64,000 nt of DNA from Asanoa sp. WMMD1127 (GCF_029626225.1 NZ_JARUBP010000001.1:6820001-6884000); one strand, 5' to 3'. Positions 51,849-61,534 are shown, numbered from the stretch's first letter. Program-made: numbers and translations. Notes: generated by a model not told the origin, from the sequence alone.

Positions 51849-51895
51849 GAGGCAAGCCGTCCCGATCCGCGTACGCTCCGTGGTTCTATGGGTCG

Positions 51896-53380
51896 ATGGA
51901 CCGCGTCCTGGGCGGGGTGCTCGGCACCTTCGCCGTCGCGGCGATCCTGATCTGGCTGGGCCCGGACCCGGCGATCACGTCGTGGTCGGCGCAGGCGGCG
52001 CTCGAAGCCATCTTCACGTGGCTCGCGTGGCGGCTGTGGCGCCGCCCGCGACAGGACTCCCTCTGCAAGCGGTTCTGGGCCGCGGCCGCGGTGGCCGGCG
52101 CGTTGAAGACCGCCGGCGGGGTGGTGCGGGCGATCCAGTTCGCGGTCGAGCCGGCCAGCGCCGGCAGCCACCGCACCGTGCCGACCCTGCTGGTCGCCGC
52201 GGGCTCCCTCGTGCTCCTGGGTTTCCTGCTGGCCAGGCCGCCGGACCTGGTCGGGCGGGAGCGCGTGCGTCTGTGGCTGGACGCCGCCACCGTGCTGGTG
52301 GCGGCCTCGGTCTTCGTCTGGTCCATCGCCCTGACCGGCAGCGAGAGCGCGAAGAGCGCCGGCGACGTCGCCTGGACGTTCATCGGCTCGGTCATCATGA
52401 TCGTGTCGGCGTTCGCGATCGTCCGCCTGCTGATGACCAAGGACGCGCCGTTCTCCCGGGCGACCGGCATCGTGCTGACCGTCGCGATCGCGCTGTTCGG
52501 CGTCAGCCACGCCCTCAACCCGCAGCTCGCCGACGCCGACTCGCGCGGCAGCTACGTGTTGCGGCTGGTGCCGGCGCTGGTGCTGGCGCTCGCGCCGTGC
52601 GTCGAGTGGATCCGCGGCACGCTGACCCGCGAGATCCCGCCGCCGAAGCGGATCAAGGTGACGGCGCGACTGCCCTTCATCGCCGTCGCCGCCACCCAGC
52701 TCATGCTGATCATCCAGCTCCCGATCGAGGGCCTGACGATCATGAGCTGGGGCACGGTGGTCGGCTCGGTGGTGCTCACCGCGGTGGTCGCGGCGCGGCA
52801 GAGCGTGGTGCTGATGGAGAACGAGCGGCTGGTGCGCCGGCTCGACGAGAGCATCGAGGCGCTCGGGCGGCAGGAGGAGAAGCTGCGCCACGCGGCCAAC
52901 CACGACCACCTGACGGGCCTGGCCAACCGGGCGTTCTTCGACCACCACGCCCAACGGCTCGGCAACGGGCCGCCGGGGCGCGGGCGGGCCGTCCTGCTGC
53001 TCGACCTCAACGAGTTCAAGATGGTCAACGACACCCTCGGCCACCACGCCGGCGACGACCTGCTCAAGCTCACCGCGACCCGGCTGCGGCGCAGCGTGCG
53101 GCCGGCCGACACGGTGGCCCGGCTGGGCGGCGACGAGTTCAGCGTGCTGCTGGCCGACGCCTCGGCCGACGACGCCGTGGCCGCCGCGCACCGGATCCTG
53201 GTGGCGCTGGCCAAGCCCGTGCGGGTCGACGGCCGCACCCTGCGCCCCTCGGCCAGCGTCGGGATCGCGGCCAGCGGCGTCAAGCCCTTCGAGCGGCTGC
53301 TGCGGGACGCGGACGAGGCGATGTACGAGGCCAAGCGGCGCAACTCCGGCTTCTACGTGCACCCGGACTCGGCGGCCTGA
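51896..53380 (+). CDS. Membrane GGDEF diguanylate cyclase (copy 1)
   Basis: 494 residues. About eight N-terminal TMs (about 5-310) form a membrane sensor. A short coiled coil (LVRRLDESIEALGRQEEKLR) leads to the GGDEF domain (about 335-490) starting HDHLTGLANRAFF, with metal site LLDLNEFKMVND and active motif RLGGDEFSVLL, so it should make c-di-GMP. No EAL domain. ATG at 51896. It starts near the CelR-type box and is followed after 3 bases by a paralogue, linking cellulose sensing to c-di-GMP signalling. Confidence 0.92.
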   Translation: MDRVLGGVLGTFAVAAILIWLGPDPAITSWSAQAALEAIFTWLAWRLWRRPRQDSLCKRFWAAAAVAGALKTAGGVVRAIQFAVEPASAGSHRTVPTLLVAAGSLVLLGFLLARPPDLVGRERVRLWLDAATVLVAASVFVWSIALTGSESAKSAGDVAWTFIGSVIMIVSAFAIVRLLMTKDAPFSRATGIVLTVAIALFGVSHALNPQLADADSRGSYVLRLVPALVLALAPCVEWIRGTLTREIPPPKRIKVTARLPFIAVAATQLMLIIQLPIEGLTIMSWGTVVGSVVLTAVVAARQSVVLMENERLVRRLDESIEALGRQEEKLRHAANHDHLTGLANRAFFDHHAQRLGNGPPGRGRAVLLLDLNEFKMVNDTLGHHAGDDLLKLTATRLRRSVRPADTVARLGGDEFSVLLADASADDAVAAAHRILVALAKPVRVDGRTLRPSASVGIAASGVKPFERLLRDADEAMYEAKRRNSGFYVHPDSAA

Positions 53381-53383
53381 CCG

Positions 53384-54856
53384 GTGGACCGCATCCTGGG
53401 CGGGGCGCTGCTCACCTTCGCGGCCGCCGCCGTCGCGATCGGTTGGGGGCCCGCGCCCGGCGTCGCCTCGTGGGCCGAACAGGCCGTGCTGCTCGCCGGC
53501 TTCACGGTGCTGTCCTGGCGGCTCGCCCAGCGGCGCGGCCAGCCGGCGACCCGGCGCCGCTTCTGGGAAACGGCCGCGGTGGGCGGCCTGATCCTCACCG
53601 CCGGGGCGGTGCTGCGCGCCGTCGAGTCCATCGCCGACCCCGCGAGCGCCACCGCGATCCGCATCGTGCCGGCCATCCTGCTCACCGCGGGCACGGGCGT
53701 GCTGCTGGCCTCGATGCTCGCGCGGCCGTGGCGGATACCCCGGCGCCAGCGCGTACGTCTCTGGCTCGACATCGTGATCGTGCTGGTCGGGGCGGCAGTG
53801 GCGATCTGGGTCGTCACCGTGGTCGGGCGCCACGACGCCGACCGGCCCGCCGAGGTCGGCTGGGTGGTCGTGGGCGCGGTCACACTGGGGGTGGCGGCGT
53901 TCGCCCTGGTGCGGGTCGTGTTCACCGAGTCGACGCCGGTCCGCGTGCTGGCCGGGGTGACGCTGACGGTCGGGCTCGCCCTCTTCGGCGTCGAACGCCT
54001 GCTCCGCGGGGCCGCCCTGGAAGCGCCGGACCTGCGCGCCATCCTGGTGACCCGGATGGTGCCGGCGCTCGTGCTGCTGGCCGGCGCCCGGTTCGAGCAG
54101 CTGCGCCGGCCACCCGCGGCGGTGCCGCCCCGGGCCCGCCGCTCCGGTGCCCGGCTGCCGTTCCTGGCGATCGTCGTCACCCAGGCGGTGCTGGTCGTCG
54201 AGCTCGCGGTCAACGGCCTGGCCATCCGCACCTGGGGTGCCCTCGCGGGCTCGGTGGTCGTCACCGCCCTGGTGCTGGTCCGCCAGCACCTGGTGCTCGC
54301 CGACAACGAGCGGCTCGTGCGCCGCCTCGACGAGACCGTCGAGACCCTCAACCGGCAGGAGGAGCGGTTGCGGCACGCCGCGAGCCACGACCACCTGACC
54401 GGCCTGGCCAACCGGGCCTACTTCGACCAGCAGGCCGCCCGGCTGGGCCGTGAGCGCGACGGTCGGCGCCGGGCCGTGCTGCTGCTCGACCTCAACGACT
54501 TCAAGGACGTCAACGACACGCTCGGCCACCAGGCGGGCGACGACCTGCTGCGGGTCACCGCGCAGCGGCTGCGCCGGTGCGTGCGGCCCGGCGACACCGT
54601 GGCCCGGTTGGGCGGCGACGAGTTCAGCGTGCTGCTGAGCGACACGTCGGCCGAGGACGCCGTGGCCACCGCGCACCGGATCCACGGCGCGCTGGGCCGG
54701 GAGGTACGGGTCGACGGGCGCCTCGTGCGACCGTCGGCCAGCATCGGGATCGCGGTCGGCGGGCGGCCCTACGAGGCGCTGCTGCGCGACGCGGACGCCG
54801 CGATGTATGAGGCCAAGCGCCGCCATTCCGGCTTCCACCTGCGGCCGGAGAACTGA
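53384..54856 (+). CDS. Membrane GGDEF diguanylate cyclase (copy 2)
   Basis: 490 residues, clearly a tandem paralogue of the preceding gene: start MDRILGG versus MDRVLGG, the same TM layout, and nearly identical coiled coil and HDHLTGLANRAYF. The intact RLGGDEFSVLL motif predicts diguanylate cyclase activity. GTG at 53384, 3 bases after the upstream stop, so co-transcribed. Two membrane sensors of the same type may read different ligands. Confidence 0.92.
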   Translation: MDRILGGALLTFAAAAVAIGWGPAPGVASWAEQAVLLAGFTVLSWRLAQRRGQPATRRRFWETAAVGGLILTAGAVLRAVESIADPASATAIRIVPAILLTAGTGVLLASMLARPWRIPRRQRVRLWLDIVIVLVGAAVAIWVVTVVGRHDADRPAEVGWVVVGAVTLGVAAFALVRVVFTESTPVRVLAGVTLTVGLALFGVERLLRGAALEAPDLRAILVTRMVPALVLLAGARFEQLRRPPAAVPPRARRSGARLPFLAIVVTQAVLVVELAVNGLAIRTWGALAGSVVVTALVLVRQHLVLADNERLVRRLDETVETLNRQEERLRHAASHDHLTGLANRAYFDQQAARLGRERDGRRRAVLLLDLNDFKDVNDTLGHQAGDDLLRVTAQRLRRCVRPGDTVARLGGDEFSVLLSDTSAEDAVATAHRIHGALGREVRVDGRLVRPSASIGIAVGGRPYEALLRDADAAMYEAKRRHSGFHLRPEN

Positions 54857-54880
54857 AAATTTCGATCATGTCCAGGGGGT

Positions 54881-54936
54881 TTCCCGCGCGCTGCGGGGCG
54901 GCTACAGTCTGACCAACGTCGATGGGAGCGCTTCCA
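54881..54936 (+). promoter_or_regulatory. Promoter with second CelR/CebR-type box
   Basis: TTCCCG (54881-54886) and TACAGT (54903-54908) look like a promoter (16-base spacing), predicting transcription from about 54915. The box TGGGAGCGCTTCCA (54923-54936) matches the CelR/CebR operator at 13 of 14 positions just downstream, a repressing position. No protein gene clearly follows. Confidence 0.6.
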
Positions 54937-55128
54937 TTGATGAACATCAGAGTAGGCCGGCGACGGGCCAGCCCGGACTCCGCCGCCGGTCTCCGCTCCC
55001 CCTCGAGAGGAGGTGGAACCACCGCCACTCGCGTGGCCCGGCTCCCGCGCGACACGCACGCCTGGTGCCAACCGTCGTGCGTGCATGTAACTGAGGTTGG
55101 GGGTGGGGTTGCCCTCCCCGCCCCCAAC
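54915..55128 (+). ncRNA. Candidate CelR-controlled small transcript
   Basis: From the predicted start near 54915 to the hairpin ending at 55128 there is a compact unit of about 214 bases with its own operator. It contains a GAGAGGAGGTGG Shine-Dalgarno-like stretch (55005-55016) but no start codon at a normal distance. A 25-codon frame begins with GTG at 55013 inside that stretch and ends at TAA 55090. It may be a regulatory RNA, a tiny peptide gene, or the remnant of a deleted cellulase gene. No family recognised. Confidence 0.3.
55096..55128 (+). terminator. Strong hairpin terminator upstream of the beta-glucosidase
   Basis: 13-bp stem GTTGGGGGTGGGG / CCCCGCCCCCAAC with one wobble and a 7-base loop. 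It lies within the 428-base gap 54857-55284, and would stop the transcript starting near 54915. Confidence 0.75.
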
Positions 55129-55236
55129 GCTAGCCCTCGATTGTTTCGGGCATGAATCGGTCGACAGGACAGGCGGTGACGCCGAACCGGTCGACCGTCT
55201 GTTTTGTCCGGGGTTCCGGGACCGGGCTTTTCGCTG

Positions 55237-55258
55237 TACGATCTTGGGAGCGCTCCCA
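55237..55258 (+). promoter_or_regulatory. Perfect CelR/CebR box and -10 of the beta-glucosidase gene
   Basis: TGGGAGCGCTCCCA (55245-55258) is a perfect match to the CelR/CebR operator. A TACGAT -10-like hexamer (55237-55242) places the predicted start inside the operator. The gene starts 27 bases further on. Confidence 0.9.
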
Positions 55259-55284
55259 GATCCCACCACGAGGAGACCTGCGAC

Positions 55285-56778
55285 ATGACCGTGCTGACCC
55301 GGCGGCGCCTGCTGCGCCGCGCCGCGCTCTCGGCCACCGCCGCGACCGCCGCACGGGTGTCCGTGCGCCCGACCGCCGCGGTGGCCGTCTCGGCGGCGTC
55401 GCTGCTCAACGCGGCCTGCGACCCCGACTCGCCGGACGCCGACCCGAATCCGGAACGCCGGCTGGGACTGACGTTCCCGGACGGCTTCCGCTGGGGCGCC
55501 GCCACGTCCGCGTACCAGATCGAAGGGGCCGCCAAGGAGGACGGCCGGGGCGCGTCCATCTGGGACACGTTCAGCCACACGCCGGGCCGGACCCGCAACG
55601 GCGACACCGGCGACGTCGCGGCCGACCACTACCACCGGTGGGCCAGTGACCTCGACCTGATGCGGGACCTCGGGCTCAAGACCTACCGCTTCAGCATCTC
55701 GTGGCCACGGGTGCAGGCCGACGGCACCGGCAAGGCCAACCAGCGCGGGCTCGACTTCTACCGGCGGCTGGTCGACGGGCTGCACGAGCGCGGCATCGAG
55801 CCGATGGCCACGCTGTTCCACTGGGACCTGCCGCAGGCGCTGCAGGACGCGGGTGGCTGGGAGAACCGCGACGTCGCGTACCGGTTCGCCGACTACGCCG
55901 CCGCGGTGTTCGAGGCGCTCGGCACGGCGGTGCCGGTGTGGCTCACCATCAACGAGCCGAAGACCGTGGTGCAGAACGGCTACCTGTACGGTCACCACGC
56001 CCCCGGACATCGCGACCCGTCCGCCGCCTACCTGGTCGCACACCACCTGCAGCTCGCGCACGGCCTCGCCGTGCAGTCCCTGCGCGCGACGGCCGAGGCC
56101 CGGATCGGGCCCGCGTTCAACCTGCACCCCTGCTACCCCGTCGACGACAGCCCCGAGGCGGCAGCCGCCACCCACCTCTACGACGGCTACGAGAACCGGC
56201 TCTACCTCGACTCCGTGCTGCGCGGCCACTATCCGCAGGACGTGCTCGACGACCTCGGCCCCGACAGCCGGATGGTCCGCGGGATCCGCGACGGCGACCT
56301 CGCCGTCATCTCGGCGCCGGTCGACCTCGTCGCGGTGCAGTACTACACGCCCTACTACGTCGCCCCCGGCGGCGACACCGAGATGCGCTGGCCGACCTCG
56401 GAGGCGTTCTGGCAGCAGATCTTCCCGGACGGGATGTTCGACATGCTGACCCGGATCACCAACGACTACGGCGCGATCCCGCTGACCATCACCGAGAACG
56501 GCCTGCCGTGCCCCGACGTGCTGGGCGCCGACGGCGCGGTCGACGACCCCGGGCGCGTCGAGTTCCTGCGCGACCACTTCGCCGCGGCCCACCGCGCGAT
56601 CGAGGCCGGCGTGCCGCTGGAGAGCTACCACGTGTGGTCGCTGATGGACAACTTCGAATGGGCCGAGGGGTACGACCAGCGGTGGGGACTGGTCTATGTG
56701 GACTATCCCACGCAGCGCCGCATCCTCAAGCGCAGCGCGCACTGGTACCGCGGGGTGATCCGCGACAACTGCGTCTAG
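55285..56778 (+). CDS. GH1 beta-glucosidase, predicted exported lipoprotein
   Basis: 497 residues. The N-terminus [16 protein letters not shown] looks like a twin-arginine signal, and LLNAAC (Cys45) is a lipobox, so export and anchoring are likely, which is unusual because most GH1 enzymes are cytoplasmic. The GH1 barrel (about 60-495) has the N-terminal signature [15 protein letters not shown], acid/base Glu224 in TINEPK and nucleophile Glu404 in TITENGLP; the Trp of [14 protein letters not shown] is present. It would hydrolyse cellobiose released by the GH48 cellulase. A perfect CelR/CebR box lies upstream. ATG at 55285 follows GAGGAG. Confidence 0.93.
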   Translation: MTVLTRRRLLRRAALSATAATAARVSVRPTAAVAVSAASLLNAACDPDSPDADPNPERRLGLTFPDGFRWGAATSAYQIEGAAKEDGRGASIWDTFSHTPGRTRNGDTGDVAADHYHRWASDLDLMRDLGLKTYRFSISWPRVQADGTGKANQRGLDFYRRLVDGLHERGIEPMATLFHWDLPQALQDAGGWENRDVAYRFADYAAAVFEALGTAVPVWLTINEPKTVVQNGYLYGHHAPGHRDPSAAYLVAHHLQLAHGLAVQSLRATAEARIGPAFNLHPCYPVDDSPEAAAATHLYDGYENRLYLDSVLRGHYPQDVLDDLGPDSRMVRGIRDGDLAVISAPVDLVAVQYYTPYYVAPGGDTEMRWPTSEAFWQQIFPDGMFDMLTRITNDYGAIPLTITENGLPCPDVLGADGAVDDPGRVEFLRDHFAAAHRAIEAGVPLESYHVWSLMDNFEWAEGYDQRWGLVYVDYPTQRRILKRSAHWYRGVIRDNCV

Positions 56779-57197
56779 CGGGGCAGCGCCTGCTGGAGCT
56801 CCGCCCGCAGCGCCGGCGTGAGCATCTCGCCGGCCTGCTTGGCCAGCCGCGCCATCTCGTAGCCGACCACACCGATGTCCGCGTCCGATCCCGCCAGCGT
56901 CGCCAGGATCGAGCCGTCGCGGATGTGCATGACCAGGAAGTAGCCCCGGCCCATCTCGACGACCGTCTGCTTGACGTAGTCGTTGTCGAACATCTGGGCC
57001 GCGCCGCTGGTGATGCTCATGACGCCCGAGGTGACCGCGGCCAGCTTGTCGGCGTGGTCGCGGGGCAGGTGGTCCGAGACGGCGACCAGAAGCCCGTCGG
57101 AGGACACCACGATCGCGTGTGCGACGCCCGGCACGCGCTGGGCGAAGCCGCTGACCAGCCAGCTCAGGTCGCGTGCCTCGCGGCTCAGCGTCGTCAT
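56775..57197 (-). CDS. cvnB: Roadblock/LC7 protein of a conservon (CvnB-like)
   Basis: 140 residues, single roadblock/LC7 domain: [50 protein letters not shown]. In conservons this protein acts with a sensor-kinase-like CvnA, a CvnC (DUF742) and a GTPase CvnD. The start overlaps the kinase stop (ATGA), but no CvnC or CvnD follows: the next gene downstream is the convergent beta-glucosidase, overlapping by 4 bases. The conservon is therefore incomplete here. Confidence 0.92.
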   Translation of the reverse strand: MTTLSREARDLSWLVSGFAQRVPGVAHAIVVSSDGLLVAVSDHLPRDHADKLAAVTSGVMSITSGAAQMFDNDYVKQTVVEMGRGYFLVMHIRDGSILATLAGSDADIGVVGYEMARLAKQAGEMLTPALRAELQQALPR

Positions 57198-59857
57198 CGT
57201 TGCTCCCGTTCTCCGCGCCAGGCCGGCGCGCTCGTCAGGTCGTTCGGGTCCTCGGCCTCGGCGCGCCGCACGCCGCCGTAGAACTGGTTGAGGAGGCTAC
57301 TCACCGCTTCGGGATCGGCTTCACCGCGGGGCGCCGGAACCGGTGCGGCGCCGTTGCCGCCCGGCAGTTGGGCCATGGGGACCCGCATGGGCAGGCCGGT
57401 CGGGCCCACTCCCCCGGTCGCGGGCGGCGCGGCCGGCGCCTCCGCGGCGGGCGCCGGGACCGACTCGGCGGCGCTGCCGCTGGCCCGGGAGAACCAGGAG
57501 ACGCCCTCGGCCGCCGCCGGTGCGGCCGCCGACGCACGGCGGGGGCTGGTGGTGCGCCCCGGCCGGCGGGCGACCGGCGCCGTCGGGCCTGCGGTGGGCA
57601 CCGGCTGGGCGGCCGGCGCCGGCACCTCCGGCGCGCCGAAGAAACCGCCGCCAGCGGGCGCCGGGTCGATCGGCAACGGGATGGCGGGCGCCGCGACCGC
57701 GGGCACACCTCCGCCGGGTGTGGCAAGGGTGAGGGCGGGCACCGGACCGCCGGGCACGGGGCCGCCGGCTCGGGGCGCGGGCTGCAGCGACGGCGCGGCG
57801 CCGGAGACCGCGGCGACGGCGGCCAGCATCGGCCGGGTCGGCCGGTACGGCAGCTCGGCGTGCTCGTGCACGAGGATGTCGGCCGGCAGCCGGACCAGGG
57901 CGATCACCCCACCGCTGCGGCCGGCCCGCAGCTCGACCCGGATGCCGTGCCGGGCCGCCAGGTGGCTGACCACGAACAGGCCCATCCGCTCGGACGCCGC
58001 GACGTCGGCCGTCGGCGGGGCGGCCAGCGTGTCGTTGGCCTCCCGCAACGCCGACTCGGACATGCCCAGGCCGTCGTCGGCGATCTCGATGACCGTGCCG
58101 ACCCGCGAGCCGCCGTGGGCGAACACGTGCACGGCGGTCGACGGCGGCGAGAACACCGTCGCGTTCTCCAGCAGCTCGGCGAGCAGGTGCACCACGTCGC
58201 CGACGGCGTGCCCGACCACGTGCACGGGGTCGATCGCGTCGTGCCGCACCCGGGGATAGAACTCGATCTCGGCGACGGCGGCCAGCACGACGGCCGGCAG
58301 CGCCACCGGGTCGCTCCACCGGCGCGGCGACTCGATGCCCGCCAGCACCAGCAGGCTGTCGTCGTTGCGGCGCATGCGGGCGGCCAGGTGGTCCAGTTTG
58401 AACAGGTTGTCGAGCTGGTCGGGGTCGCTCTCCTCGCGCTCGAGCTCGTCGAGCAGCTCCAGCTGGCGTTCGACCAGCACCTGGCTGCGCCGGGCCAGGT
58501 TGACGAACATCGCGTTGACGGTGCGGCGCATGTTGGCCTGCTCGACGCCGACCGCGATGGCGCTGTGGTGCACGGCGACGAACGCCTCGGCCACCTCGCC
58601 GATCTCGTCGGCCGACCGGACCGCCGCCGGCCACACGTCGATCCGCGGCACCGCGCCGCCCATCGCCCGCAGCCGTTCCAGCGCGTCGGGCAGCTGCACC
58701 TGGGCGACCTGCAGCGCGTGGGTCCGCAGCGTGCGCAGCGACCGGGCGATCGACCGGCCGACCACGACCGACGCGAGCACCGCGATCAGCAGGACGAGCA
58801 GGATGCCGCCGGCGACCAGGAGGCTGTCGCGCAGCTGGGCGGTGCTGCGCTCGTCGGCCGCCCGCGCCGCGTCGCCGCTGACCCGCTCCTCGACCCTGCG
58901 CAGCTCCTGCAGGCGGTTCTGGCTGGCCGCCCACCATTCCTCGGCGCCGAGGACCTGCGGCGCCCGGGCCGTGCCGATCGTCTGCTCCTCCAGCCGGGTC
59001 GCCTCGACGAAGCCGGGCAGGGCCGACATGTCGTCGTACATCGTGACCTGGCCGGGTGTCGCGGTGACGCGGAAGTCGGCGAGCGCGGCGAGTTGCTGCG
59101 TGCGCAGGTCGGAGAGCACGACCAGGTCGTCCGGCCCGTAACCGCCGGCCATCGAGGCCGCGAAGATCCGGGCGCGGGCCCGTGAGCCCAGCTCCTTGAC
59201 CCGGGCGATCTGCACGGTGCGCAGCACCGCCTGCGACAGCTCCGGGTGGTCGGCGCCCGGCGACGGCTCGGCGAGCAGGGCCAACAGGGCGTCGACGAGC
59301 CGGTTGTAGCTGTCGAAGACGGTCTGCGGCGTCGCGCTGCCGCCGGCGGCGGTGCGCAGCGTCGGCAGCTGGTCGATCAGCTCGATGGTGCGGTCGTAGG
59401 AGACCTGCCAGGACACGTCGCCGCTGCGCGCCGGGTCGGCCGCCGCGCGGAACCGGGTCGCCGCCGCGTCGACGGCGTCCTCGTAGGGACGGAGCACGTT
59501 GGTCAGCCGGGCGAGGTTGGGCTGGCCGGTCAGGTCGCTCGGCGCGGCCAGCTCGCCGGCGGTGCGGTCGCGCTCCTGTTGGACCGCGTCGACCAGCGCG
59601 CCGATCTCGTCGGCGACGCCGACCTCGGCCGAGAACTGGCCGAGCGTGTCGGCCTGGGTGAACAGGGTGCGCGCCTGGAAACCGGCGAGCAGCACGAAGG
59701 CCAGCGAGGGGACGATCAGGACGGCGATCAGCTTGCTGCGGATCCGCCAGTCGCGCAGGCGGAACCGGGAGCGGCGGCGGTGTGGAGCGAGGCCGGCATC
59801 GCCCTGCCGGCGGTGTTGCGGCACGGCGCCCTGGGGCTTCCCGGTCGCTCCTGCCAA
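57194..59857 (-). CDS. cvnA: Conservon sensor histidine kinase-like protein with NIT-type sensor (CvnA-like)
   Basis: 887 residues. TM1 ([20 protein letters not shown], about 43-62), an external nitrate/nitrite-sensor-like helical domain (about 65-320), TM2 ([21 protein letters not shown]), HAMP, a dimerisation region ([38 protein letters not shown]) and a GHKL ATPase ([33 protein letters not shown]). A 250-residue Pro/Ala-rich tail follows. TTG at 59857 is chosen because AAGGAGGA lies seven bases upstream; GTG at 59893 is an alternative. It probably senses an external signal and works with the coupled roadblock protein. Confidence 0.9.
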   Translation of the reverse strand: MAGATGKPQGAVPQHRRQGDAGLAPHRRRSRFRLRDWRIRSKLIAVLIVPSLAFVLLAGFQARTLFTQADTLGQFSAEVGVADEIGALVDAVQQERDRTAGELAAPSDLTGQPNLARLTNVLRPYEDAVDAAATRFRAAADPARSGDVSWQVSYDRTIELIDQLPTLRTAAGGSATPQTVFDSYNRLVDALLALLAEPSPGADHPELSQAVLRTVQIARVKELGSRARARIFAASMAGGYGPDDLVVLSDLRTQQLAALADFRVTATPGQVTMYDDMSALPGFVEATRLEEQTIGTARAPQVLGAEEWWAASQNRLQELRRVEERVSGDAARAADERSTAQLRDSLLVAGGILLVLLIAVLASVVVGRSIARSLRTLRTHALQVAQVQLPDALERLRAMGGAVPRIDVWPAAVRSADEIGEVAEAFVAVHHSAIAVGVEQANMRRTVNAMFVNLARRSQVLVERQLELLDELEREESDPDQLDNLFKLDHLAARMRRNDDSLLVLAGIESPRRWSDPVALPAVVLAAVAEIEFYPRVRHDAIDPVHVVGHAVGDVVHLLAELLENATVFSPPSTAVHVFAHGGSRVGTVIEIADDGLGMSESALREANDTLAAPPTADVAASERMGLFVVSHLAARHGIRVELRAGRSGGVIALVRLPADILVHEHAELPYRPTRPMLAAVAAVSGAAPSLQPAPRAGGPVPGGPVPALTLATPGGGVPAVAAPAIPLPIDPAPAGGGFFGAPEVPAPAAQPVPTAGPTAPVARRPGRTTSPRRASAAAPAAAEGVSWFSRASGSAAESVPAPAAEAPAAPPATGGVGPTGLPMRVPMAQLPGGNGAAPVPAPRGEADPEAVSSLLNQFYGGVRRAEAEDPNDLTSAPAWRGEREQR

Positions 59858-60042
59858 CCCGACTCCTCCTTGTCGCCCCGGCGCCGGCCACACCGGGAAA
59901 CCCGTTCATCCAACCAGGCGCGGCTGCGCCACGCACGGGGGCGACAGCCCAGTGTGGCCACCATGGACGCGAGGTGGAGGCACGACCCAACCGTCCGGCG
60001 AACCAAACTCGCCGTTTCGGTTGATCTATCCTCGCAGAGCGT

Positions 60043-61401
60043 TCAGGCCGGGGTCGAGTCACCCGGTGGTCTGGTCTCCACCCGGCCGAGCGCGGCCAGG
60101 GCGGCGCCGGTGCAGCCCACCTCCGGGTCGTCGACGTGCGCGACCTCCCGCGGCGCCAGGGCCAGCTCGAAGGCCCGTCGCCACCAGGGCGAGGCGGCGA
60201 TCGCGCCACCGCCCAGCGTGACCGCGACCCGATGGTCGACCGTGGACTCGATCACCTCGAGGTCGGCCACCACCAGCGTGCAGACCCCGGACATGAGCCC
60301 GGCGAACATCTCGGTCGCGCTGGTGCCGAAGCCGATGTGCCGCAGCTCGCCGGAGCCGGCCGGCGCGGTGCCGGGCGGGCGGTCGCCGCCGAGCCGCGGG
60401 TCGGCCGTCACGCCGGTGAACGGCGCGATGCCGGCCAGCGTCTCCTCCAGGGCGGCGCCCTCGGGCAGCCGCAGCTCGCGGCGGGCCCAGGCGAACAGGT
60501 TGCCACCGGCGGAGTACGCGGCCCCGGTCACCACCCGGTGGTCGTCGACCCGGTAGCGCCACAGCCGGTGCGGCAGGGCCGGCAGCTGGGCGCCCCGCGG
60601 GGCCGGTTGGATCAGCCGCACCGCGGCCGACGTCCCGACGGTCACGGCGGCCCGGGTCTCGTCGACGGCGCCCGAGCCGATGTTGGAGGCGGCGCCGTCG
60701 CCGATGGCCGGCGACCACCGGGCGGCGGCGAGCTGGGGCCAGCGGCGGGCGTACTCGGGGCAGAGCTTCCCCTGCCAGCCGGGCGGCGCCAGCGGCGGCA
60801 CCTGACCGGCGTCGACACCGGCGATCTCCAGCGCCTCCGGGTCCCAGTCGAGCGCGGCCAGGTCGAGCAGGCCGGTCCCGGACGCCTGCGACACCGACAT
60901 CGGCGCCTCGCCGAGCAGCTCGCCGAGCACGTATTCGACGAGGCCGGTGTAGCGGGCCGGGGCCAGGCCGAGGCCGCGCAGCCAGGGCAGCTTCACGGTC
61001 CAGTAGAAGCGGTGCCACCAGGCGCCGGTGCGCTGGTGGAACGCCTCCGGGTCGAGGGGGCCGGTGGCGCCCGGGGGAGGCGCCGGCCGGGTGTCGAGCC
61101 ACGTGACGACCGGGCCGAGCGGGCGGCCGGCGGCGTCGAGCGGGAGCGCCGAGTGCCACTGCGCGGACGCCGCGACCAGGCCGATGTCGTCGAGGTGCCC
61201 GGCCTTGGCCAGCTCGTCGACGCAGGCGCAGAGGGCGGCCAGGTACTCGTCGGCGTCGAGGGTGGCGCCGCCGCTGTCGTCCGCCGCGATCGAGAGGTCG
61301 AAGCCGCGCCGGGCCAGCGCGTCCGGGCGCGCGCGGGCTTGGTCGTCGAAGACCATCGCACGCACCGAGGAGGTGCCCAGGTCGAGGGCGAGAACGTTCA
61401 T
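60043..61401 (-). CDS. FGGY-family carbohydrate kinase
   Basis: 452 residues, actin-like ATPase fold. The phosphate-1 motif is LALDLGTSSVRAMVFD. The sugar-binding and catalytic Asp is likely in SPAIGDGAASNIG. The phosphate-2-like GTSAAVRLI and adenosine-site VTLGGGAIAASPWW are present. ATG at 61401 (MNVLALDL). Divergent from the trp leader; monocistronic. Family members phosphorylate sugars such as gluconate, xylulose or glycerol; the visible residues do not fix the substrate. Confidence 0.88.
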   Translation of the reverse strand: MNVLALDLGTSSVRAMVFDDQARARPDALARRGFDLSIAADDSGGATLDADEYLAALCACVDELAKAGHLDDIGLVAASAQWHSALPLDAAGRPLGPVVTWLDTRPAPPPGATGPLDPEAFHQRTGAWWHRFYWTVKLPWLRGLGLAPARYTGLVEYVLGELLGEAPMSVSQASGTGLLDLAALDWDPEALEIAGVDAGQVPPLAPPGWQGKLCPEYARRWPQLAAARWSPAIGDGAASNIGSGAVDETRAAVTVGTSAAVRLIQPAPRGAQLPALPHRLWRYRVDDHRVVTGAAYSAGGNLFAWARRELRLPEGAALEETLAGIAPFTGVTADPRLGGDRPPGTAPAGSGELRHIGFGTSATEMFAGLMSGVCTLVVADLEVIESTVDHRVAVTLGGGAIAASPWWRRAFELALAPREVAHVDDPEVGCTGAALAALGRVETRPPGDSTPA

Positions 61402-61452
61402 CGCCCGCCACCGTACCCCGCGGTTCCTCTTCCGAATCCGGCCCGCGGCCGG

Positions 61453-61458
61453 TACGTT
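61453..61458 (+). promoter_or_regulatory. -10 element of the trp leader transcript
   Basis: TACGTT ends seven bases before the GTG of the leader peptide, predicting a leaderless or nearly leaderless transcript. Confidence 0.45.
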
Positions 61459-61465
61459 GCTGCCT

Positions 61466-61525
61466 GTGCACGCGCGACTGAGCATGTGGTGGCCCGCCGA
61501 CCCGGCGGCCCACTTCCGCGCGTAA
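61466..61525 (+). CDS. trpL: Tryptophan leader peptide (trpE attenuator)
   Basis: A 19-residue peptide with tandem tryptophans: VHARLSMWWPADPAAHF then RA. Its end resembles the conserved Ala-His-Pro-Ala-Ala-His tail of streptomycete trpE leader peptides, here with ADPAAH. GTG start; TAA at 61523. When charged tRNA-Trp is scarce, stalling at the WW codons should disrupt the terminator at 61535 and allow transcription of the fused trpE-trpG gene. Confidence 0.85.
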   Translation: MHARLSMWWPADPAAHFRA

Positions 61526-61534
61526 CCATCCGAC

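Noticed and set aside
51728-54838. A 1036-codon minus-strand frame opposite the two GGDEF genes
   Set aside because: Mirror frame of two paralogous genes; its apparent internal duplication is just the reflected GGDEF duplication.
57321-60209. A 962-codon frame on the same strand as the conservon kinase
   Set aside because: Arg/Pro/Ala-rich alternative frame of the kinase gene; the kinase frame has TMs, HAMP and GHKL motifs.
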